In this document: piece by piece, positions 59,028 to 64,000 of the stretch
Numbering within the stretch: the stretch's first letter is position 1
Layout: every line of letters begins with the position of its first letter
Assembly (NCBI GenBank): GCA_963792075.1
Contig: CAWBUW010000007.1
Location: 1 to 64,000 of the forward strand
Direction of reading: 5' to 3'
Length of the DNA stretch: 64,000 nt
Origin: CAWBUW01 sp963792075
GTDB lineage: Bacteria; Chloroflexota; Anaerolineae; Anaerolineales; UBA4823
Translations under genes and position numbers: made by a program
Notes under the pieces: generated by a model
Seen by the model: the letters and a program-made list of their open reading frames with translations, nothing else
Told to the model about the DNA's origin: nothing
The model's database searches: none

Positions 59028-61151
59028 CTATTTCTTTGCAACGGTAAATTCCATCCTGATGATGGGCCCAACATAACGGGTATGCATCCATACTCGCCAA
59101 CTGCTCACGTATTGTGCAACATTTCCTTCAGGCACGGGCGCTTCGAAAGGATTGTCGAAATCGGTAAATAAATATGGCTGACCTGGCTCGATTGTGCCCT
59201 TCACTGCAATCACCGGCCAGGCTTTGAACAGGTTGAAATCGTCCTTGTCCGTATTCGAAAGGAAATCACCTCGTCCTTCCTTCAGCTCATAAGGAGAACG
59301 AGTAGAAAGGGTTACTTCGAAGCGAAGGTTATCCCCTGGAGATAATGTGATTGGATAAGTGACGGTGATAACAGGCGCATTGGTAATCGTGAGCGGGCTA
59401 AGCTCCGGGCATACTTCCTCACGCTCGCTCGTGACAAAGCATACTGACTTTACGTCTAATACCGGCTCGGGTAGAGGCAAGCGGGAATGCGTAAGCCCCA
59501 TCTCTTTTGTTCCGGTCCAAACAACGTCATCATCAAAGATGCATTTCTTGTCCGGGCAGGATGGGCCAATTGCAATACTGAGCGTGTTGACCGTATTGTA
59601 CAGTATCCAGGTCTGGCCATCGAAATACACAACTCCTCCCGATGTAGCCGCCCAAACCCGGTTGTAACGATCGACAGCCAGACCCATGACTTCGTTGCTG
59701 GGTAAGCCGTTTTCGGTATTGTAGGCGCTCCAGACCCCATTCTCGAGCCGACTGACCCCACCATCGGCAGTGGCAAACCAAATCAATTCCGGGTCTTTAT
59801 CCGTTCGACGCCTGATCACGATACTTCGGATGAGGTCGCCACTAAGTCCACTAGCGCCAGCCCGGTATGCAATCCATTTACCATCGCTCAGGTGATACTC
59901 GCTGACCCCATCCCTGACATGGCCTACCCAGATATTCTTTTCCTGGTCAAAAGCAATCGCGTGAACGTGATTGTTATAAAGAGTTTCGTTGTAAACAGTG
60001 TATGGGGTCGACCATTGCCCATCATACCTGGCGATCCCTTCCCAGGTACCGACCCAAACAATATTCTGCTCGTCGATCGTGATCGCAAAAACTTCATTGC
60101 TGGGTAAACCGTTCTCGGTTGTGTAGTAGTGCCATTCGGCGCCATCATAATAACCTACCCCATCTTTTTCAAAGCCTACCCATAAATGCCCGGCACCATC
60201 AACAGCCAGGGCATTGACATTCTTGTTCTGAACGGACTGGTTGATACTACAACTTCCCCAGGTGACCTTGTCATACTGTCCCACCCCGCCCTGTTGCTTA
60301 CCATTTTCAAAATATCCGATCCACAATCCTTCCGGGCTGATGGCCAAGGCCCGGACCCGGTCTGAGATCACCCCGGAGGCAGTATTATCCACTGTAAAGT
60401 CGCTGACTCCTTGACTGCGAACAAATCTTGATACCTGGGGGGCCGTGATCCGATTCACTTCGCCGCAGATATTGGGAGGGGGAGTAGCGGTTAATTCCTG
60501 CGGTGCTTGCATATTTTGTTCGGTTGTTATAGCAGCTGGGACCGGCGAAATTGCCGTTGCAATTGGACTTGGTGAAACAGTTGCGGTTTGTTTGGGAAAT
60601 GAGGGGAAGATGAAATGTAGGAGAACCGCCGACAACCCAATAAGACCCACCAGGCTGAACAGGATTGCGGGCCAGCTCGATTCCCGAGTTTCCTGGAGAA
60701 GAACAGGCGTATTTTTAGTTTCTGCGGCAGTTTCAGACAACTTAGCCGCATCCTGAGAGCAAGCCTTCTCTTTTTCCAGAAGCAGGAAGGCAAAAAGCCG
60801 GATGGCCTTCTTCTGCTGAAGGAAGAAACTTCTTTCGCTCCAACTGCTCTTTGGGCCGGCGATGATTTCTTTTACACTGTAACCGTCCCAGAAGCGGGCT
60901 TGAAGTATCTCGGCAAATTCACTGCTTTCTACTTTCAAAGAGGCCAGGATATCTGAGAATACAACTTTGAGGATTTGATAAGGAGGTCTTTGGAAGTCTC
61001 TTTTGTACTCTCGTTGGTAAAGACAAGATGATAACCACTTAGCCGCCGTTTGAGTGAGCCGGTCTGGGTATCTAAGATCACGCAATATGTGCGCCACTTC
61101 TTCTTCATCTTCTTCAAAAACTGGGGGCTCTATATTCTTGTCAGGATCCAT
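59028..61151 (-). CDS. Membrane-anchored beta-propeller (two-component-regulator propeller type) protein
   Basis: 707 aa. N-terminal 120 residues are a helical region with a sigma-region-4-like pattern (FWDGYSVKEIIAGPKSSWSE). One transmembrane helix follows at about 165-190 (PAILFSLVGLIGLSAVLLHF), then a Thr/Pro-rich linker. A propeller with Reg_prop-like repeats comes next (GLPSNEVFAITIDEQNIVWV, NHVHAIAFDQEKNIWVGHVR, GLPSNEVMGLAVDRYNRVWA), and finally an Ig-like C-terminus. No kinase or response domain is attached. Inferred: transmembrane sensor linking an outside propeller to a cytoplasmic regulatory domain. ATG 61151 is preferred over TTG 61163. Confidence 0.72.
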   Translation of the reverse strand: MDPDKNIEPPVFEEDEEEVAHILRDLRYPDRLTQTAAKWLSSCLYQREYKRDFQRPPYQILKVVFSDILASLKVESSEFAEILQARFWDGYSVKEIIAGPKSSWSERSFFLQQKKAIRLFAFLLLEKEKACSQDAAKLSETAAETKNTPVLLQETRESSWPAILFSLVGLIGLSAVLLHFIFPSFPKQTATVSPSPIATAISPVPAAITTEQNMQAPQELTATPPPNICGEVNRITAPQVSRFVRSQGVSDFTVDNTASGVISDRVRALAISPEGLWIGYFENGKQQGGVGQYDKVTWGSCSINQSVQNKNVNALAVDGAGHLWVGFEKDGVGYYDGAEWHYYTTENGLPSNEVFAITIDEQNIVWVGTWEGIARYDGQWSTPYTVYNETLYNNHVHAIAFDQEKNIWVGHVRDGVSEYHLSDGKWIAYRAGASGLSGDLIRSIVIRRRTDKDPELIWFATADGGVSRLENGVWSAYNTENGLPSNEVMGLAVDRYNRVWAATSGGVVYFDGQTWILYNTVNTLSIAIGPSCPDKKCIFDDDVVWTGTKEMGLTHSRLPLPEPVLDVKSVCFVTSEREEVCPELSPLTITNAPVITVTYPITLSPGDNLRFEVTLSTRSPYELKEGRGDFLSNTDKDDFNLFKAWPVIAVKGTIEPGQPYLFTDFDNPFEAPVPEGNVAQYVSSWRVWMHTRYVGPIIRMEFTVAKK

Positions 61152-61449
61152 AAGCGTTATCAAACAGCCTTTTCTTATTGAAGTTTGAATTTGTCAGAAT
61201 TTGCAGATTTATTACAGTGTTTTTGCAGTAATAGTGCATATTCGCAGGGCGCTTTGTTGATATGATCAAACTAGGTGAAATTGTCCTAGTATCTATTCAG
61301 GAGTGAGCTTAAATAATAGATTAGGAATTTGACAGAGTTTACTTGGTTTATTGGGCTGAGGTGGATCCAGGGGGATCTGCCTCAGCAGTTTAGGTTTAAC
61401 TTGTTTTATTATATAGCAGATTGAGAAAAGAAAACGGGGAAAATGGGGT
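61152..61449. other. AT-rich intergenic region with one hairpin
   Basis: GCTGAGG-tg-GATCC / GGATC-tg-CCTCAGC forms a hairpin at 61355-61386. No gene seen; T-rich sequence follows it. Confidence 0.5.
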
Positions 61450-61496
61450 TTGCGGGTTCAGCACACTGCGCAAAGCGCAGTGTGCTGAACCCGCAA
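61450..61496. repeat. 22-bp perfect inverted repeat, triloop AAA
   Basis: Arms 61450-61471 and 61475-61496, apex CTGCGC-AAA-GCGCAG. Just upstream of the GntR promoter. Confidence 0.93.
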
Positions 61497-61517
61497 TTTC
61501 CTCCAGACCTTGGTGCA

Positions 61518-61576
61518 TTGACAATTAACGAAAGGATGATATATAATAAATATAGATATCAGACGACTGTCGTCTG
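61518..61576 (+). promoter_or_regulatory. Promoter and operator of the GntR gene
   Basis: TTGACA (61518-61523), 18-base spacer, TATAAT (61542-61547). A perfect 17-bp inverted repeat CAGACGACTGTCGTCTG (61560-61576) lies just after the expected transcription start, an ideal site for repression by the GntR protein. Confidence 0.8.
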
Positions 61577-61630
61577 TGTTCACCAGCATCCCCCTCCTTC
61601 TAAGACCAATGCCAGAAGCCGGTTGATTTG

Positions 61631-62368
61631 ATGATTCGCAAAAGCCTCCCCCTAGCTCAGCAAGTCGTGCAAGAAATCCTTTCCGGTATCGAGGCGGGAA
61701 ATCTCGCTCGTGACGGTGGGGCGCTTCCCTCAGAAGCCGAGTTGAGCAAACGATTCAATGTCAGCCGGGCCACGATCCGTGAAGCACTCTCTAAGCTGGA
61801 GCAGCGCGCAGTCATCTACCGCCGTCATGGCGTCGGAACTTTTGTATCCCCCAAACAACCCGTCCTTGAAGCTGGATTTGAGCAACTGGAAAGCCTGCAC
61901 ACGATCGCTCAGCGCATGGGCCTGGAAACGCACATGGGCGAAGCCGAGATCATCGAACGTGAGGCAACGCCACATGACGTGGAACAATTGGAGATCGCGC
62001 CTGGAACTTGCGTACTTTCCGTGACGCGGGCGATCCTGGCCGATAAACAACCTATCGCTTTCCTGATCGATATTCTCCCGACGACCCATCTCCGGATGCA
62101 GGATCTGGGAGAATCGTTCGACGGATCGGTGCTAGATATATTAATCCAGCGTAACGAACCGGCGTTGAGTCACTCCAGCACTAACATCAGCGTCGAGGCG
62201 GCTGATCTACTTACGGCGCGCAAGCTGCACATCCAGCGTGGTGATATGCTACTTCGGTTGGACGCCCAATTGTACTCGCAGGAAGGGCACATCGTAGACT
62301 ATTCGCTCAGCTACTTTGTGCCGGGCTACTTTCAATTCCACGTCATGCGGCGAATCGATCCGCATTAA
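61631..62368 (+). CDS. GntR-family regulator, HutC/UTRA type
   Basis: 245 aa. Winged helix at the N-terminus (GALPSEAELSKRFNVSRATI, REALSKLEQRAVIYRRHGVG) and a UTRA ligand-binding domain from about residue 80 (HTIAQRMGLE...LSVTRAILADKQPIAFLIDI). Known: HutC-type regulators bind small effectors such as urocanate, sugars or amino-acid derivatives. It is followed by two carbamoyltransferase genes, which it probably controls. ATG 61631 with a weak upstream site; TTG 61628 is the alternative. Confidence 0.92.
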   Translation: MIRKSLPLAQQVVQEILSGIEAGNLARDGGALPSEAELSKRFNVSRATIREALSKLEQRAVIYRRHGVGTFVSPKQPVLEAGFEQLESLHTIAQRMGLETHMGEAEIIEREATPHDVEQLEIAPGTCVLSVTRAILADKQPIAFLIDILPTTHLRMQDLGESFDGSVLDILIQRNEPALSHSSTNISVEAADLLTARKLHIQRGDMLLRLDAQLYSQEGHIVDYSLSYFVPGYFQFHVMRRIDPH

Positions 62369-62466
62369 AGTTAGAAGTTTATGCCAGGAGAACTGCCTGG
62401 CATCCTCTGGGTTGCGTCGTGCAATCCGGTAAACAAATATACCATAAAGAAATAGGAGATATTGCA

Positions 62467-63423
62467 ATGAAGAGTTTCATGGGCCGTGACATTCTGTCAC
62501 TCAAAGAGTTCGAACGCAATGAGTTTTTCCGGGTATTCGAAGTTGCTAAAGAGCTGGAGCCGATCGCCAGGAACCGCCGCAACAGCGACCTGCTGAAAGA
62601 GAAGACCCTGGTGACAGCTTTTTACCAGCCCAGCACCCGCACCCGCCTGGCGCACGAAGCTGCCATGCACCGCCTGGGTGGGCACGTGACCGGTTTTTCG
62701 GACGCCAAGATGACACGCGCCGGCGACTTTTATCAAGAGTCCATCAAAGACACAGTCAAAATGCTTGAATACTACGGCGATGTGATCGTCATGCGCCATT
62801 TTCAGCAGGGTGCGCCGCATGAGGCAGCCAAGTGGGCCTCCATTCCCATCATCAACGGCGGTGATGGCTGGGGTGAGCATCCGACACAGATCTTGACCGA
62901 CCTGTACACCGTGCTGCAGGAAAAGGGCCGGCTGGATGGACTCAAGTGGCTGGCTGTAGGCGATATGCGCATGCGGACGATGCACTCGTTGGGCTATGCG
63001 CTCACGCAGTTTGACTGCCCCATCACATTTGTTGCCCCGCCGGACATGTCGCTTACGGATGAATTCAAAGCTGAGCTGAAGCAATACAGCCTTAATTTCA
63101 AAGAGGCCGAGCATGTCGAGCAAGCGATTGCTGAAGCGGATGTCATCCTGGTCGAGCCAGTTGTCCAGCCGGATTACACCAAGTCGCGTGACGAGCGCGC
63201 CGGCAAGGAAGTTGGCCTGACGCCTGCCAACTACAAGATCACGCGCGAGCTTCTACAGACCAAGGCCAAGTCGGATGCGATTTTGTTACACTCCCTGCCG
63301 CGCATGGATGAGATTCCTTCGGACGTAGACATCACCCGCTGGTCACGTTACTGGCAGGAAGCCTTCAACGGCGTTGTGATGCGCATGGCGCTCCTGGCGC
63401 TCGTGCTGGGTGCGAAGGAATAG
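62467..63423 (+). CDS. Aspartate/ornithine carbamoyltransferase-superfamily enzyme, HSLPR variant
   Basis: 318 aa. Carbamoyl-phosphate site FYQPSTRTRLAHEAAMHRLG, HPTQILTDLYTVLQ, and C-terminal block LHSLPRMDEI with AFNGVVMRMALLALVLG. Overall closest to PyrB (aspartate carbamoyltransferase), but the substrate-reading motif is His-Ser-Leu-Pro rather than His-Pro-Leu-Pro (PyrB) or His-Cys-Leu-Pro (ArgF). Inferred: carbamoylates or phosphorolyses a different amine or ureide. AGGAGAT ribosome site before ATG 62467. Confidence 0.88.
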   Translation: MKSFMGRDILSLKEFERNEFFRVFEVAKELEPIARNRRNSDLLKEKTLVTAFYQPSTRTRLAHEAAMHRLGGHVTGFSDAKMTRAGDFYQESIKDTVKMLEYYGDVIVMRHFQQGAPHEAAKWASIPIINGGDGWGEHPTQILTDLYTVLQEKGRLDGLKWLAVGDMRMRTMHSLGYALTQFDCPITFVAPPDMSLTDEFKAELKQYSLNFKEAEHVEQAIAEADVILVEPVVQPDYTKSRDERAGKEVGLTPANYKITRELLQTKAKSDAILLHSLPRMDEIPSDVDITRWSRYWQEAFNGVVMRMALLALVLGAKE

Positions 63424-63471
63424 AGCTTCGTTTGTAAGATCCCTTTGGAATAAGAAAATCAGGAGACCGAA

Positions 63472-64000
63472 ATGCAAACCTACTTACACGGTCGAGATTT
63501 GATCGGCGATCTCGACTTTAGCAAGGAAGAAGTCGAAACTGTTTTGGATGTGGCTTTTGATTTGAAGCGCAAGCGCGCGCTGGGCGAATCGCACGCTTAC
63601 CTGCGCGATAAGGTTCTGGCGATGTTGTTCTTCTTTTCCAGCACACGTACGCGCGGCTCTTTCGAGGCCGGCATGGCTCAACTTGGTGGTCACGGCGCGT
63701 TCATCGAATCGCGCACGACGCAGATCGCCCACGGCGACACGCCCAAGGAAATCGGCGAAATCTTTGGCCGCTACTTTGACGGCATCGCCATCCGCCACGT
63801 GGATTGGGGCGTCGGCAATGGCTATTTGAACGCTGTCGCCAAAGCATCACGCGTGCCGGTGCTCAACATGCAGTGTGACGTCTATCACCCCTTCCAGTGC
63901 CTGGCCGACTTGATGACGATTGTCGAAAAGAAGGGCCGCGACCTGCGCCGCAAGAAGATGGTTGTTTCTTGGGCGTACGCGGCCTCGTACCAAAAGCCCA
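63472..64000 (+). CDS. Second carbamoyltransferase-family enzyme, C-terminus off-window
   Basis: The first 176 residues are in view. They start MQTYLHGRDLIGDLDFSKEE; the carbamoyl-phosphate motif is FFFSSTRTRGSFEAGMAQLG; and YHPFQCLADLMTIVEKKGRD takes the place of HPCQ/HPTQ. The pattern resembles OTC-like YgeW-type or N-acetylornithine-type enzymes more than classical ArgF. AGGAG upstream of ATG 63472; 48 bases after the previous gene. It continues past base 64000. Confidence 0.85.
   Translation, partial: MQTYLHGRDLIGDLDFSKEEVETVLDVAFDLKRKRALGESHAYLRDKVLAMLFFFSSTRTRGSFEAGMAQLGGHGAFIESRTTQIAHGDTPKEIGEIFGRYFDGIAIRHVDWGVGNGYLNAVAKASRVPVLNMQCDVYHPFQCLADLMTIVEKKGRDLRRKKMVVSWAYAASYQKP

Noticed and set aside
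12474..61496. All palindromes as ordinary rho-independent terminators
   Set aside because: Most lack a T run, several lie in leaders between promoter and start codon, and two are inside coding sequence. Only those at 19096, 33307 and 43753 are plausible terminators.

Overview
The window looks like one stretch of a moderately GC-rich bacterial chromosome, most plausibly from Chloroflexota (Anaerolineae-like). That is an inference from gene content (MoxR-DUF58-DUF4129 cluster, PadR-HAAS pair, non-pyrrolysine MttB family, MshA-like glycosyltransferase, multi-sensor GGDEF/EAL protein, ligand-free beta-propeller protein), not from a marker gene. There is one tRNA (Thr, CGU anticodon), no rRNA, no CRISPR array and no recognisable transposase.

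Layout. 1-1.4 kb: a frameshifted DUF4349 gene and a PH-domain membrane gene, which meets a 5'-truncated P-type ATPase head to head at about base 1425, a natural breakpoint or an assembly join. 1.4-4.8 kb: Na+/K+-ATPase-like P-type pump plus two TrkA/RCK proteins. 4.8-8.3 kb: gene remnants (histidine ammonia-lyase, flavodoxin reductase), PadR-HAAS pair with a near-perfect promoter/operator, GNAT, AlaX. 8.4-19.1 kb: MgtC, phosphoesterase and ParB-like cluster, beta-helix protein, patatin, histone-H1-like protein, YwaF-like protein, MoxR-DUF58-DUF4129. 19.1-26.9 kb (minus): CBS-ACT protein, M20 peptidase, two GT39-like membrane glycosyltransferases, VTT protein, cyclophilin, uridine kinase. 27-38 kb: tRNA-Thr, GT4, sensor/c-di-GMP protein with a frameshift, Crp-family regulator, split heavy-metal P1B ATPase, MFS transporter, acyltransferase-like protein. 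38.2-43.6 kb (minus): sugar-phosphate-isomerase-like protein and an RpiR-linked ABC importer that has lost its ATPase gene. 43.9-49.7 kb (minus): a six-gene operon behind a molybdenum-cofactor-type riboswitch. 50-54 kb: MarR plus a heterodimeric ABC exporter. 54-61 kb: M20, MttB-like, frameshifted GH13_18 phosphorylase, histidine phosphatase, propeller protein. 61.5-64 kb: GntR regulator and two tandem carbamoyltransferases.

Most interesting. (1) The operon at 43.9-49.7 kb joins FmdE, a TauE/SafE-like permease, YqeB (selenium-dependent molybdenum hydroxylase system), two 2-hydroxyacyl-CoA-dehydratase-like subunits and their ATP-driven activase under one Moco-like riboswitch with an intrinsic terminator. 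This suggests a molybdenum/tungsten-responsive ATP-driven reductase system. (2) At least fifteen long, near-perfect inverted repeats with different stems but very often a trinucleotide loop closed by GC (GAA, AAA, GCA, GTA, GGA) occur in leaders, between genes and, in two cases, in frame inside coding sequence. (3) Several genes survive only as their two ends or one end, which points to recurrent deletion, or to sequence or assembly error; several other genes carry single-base frameshifts.
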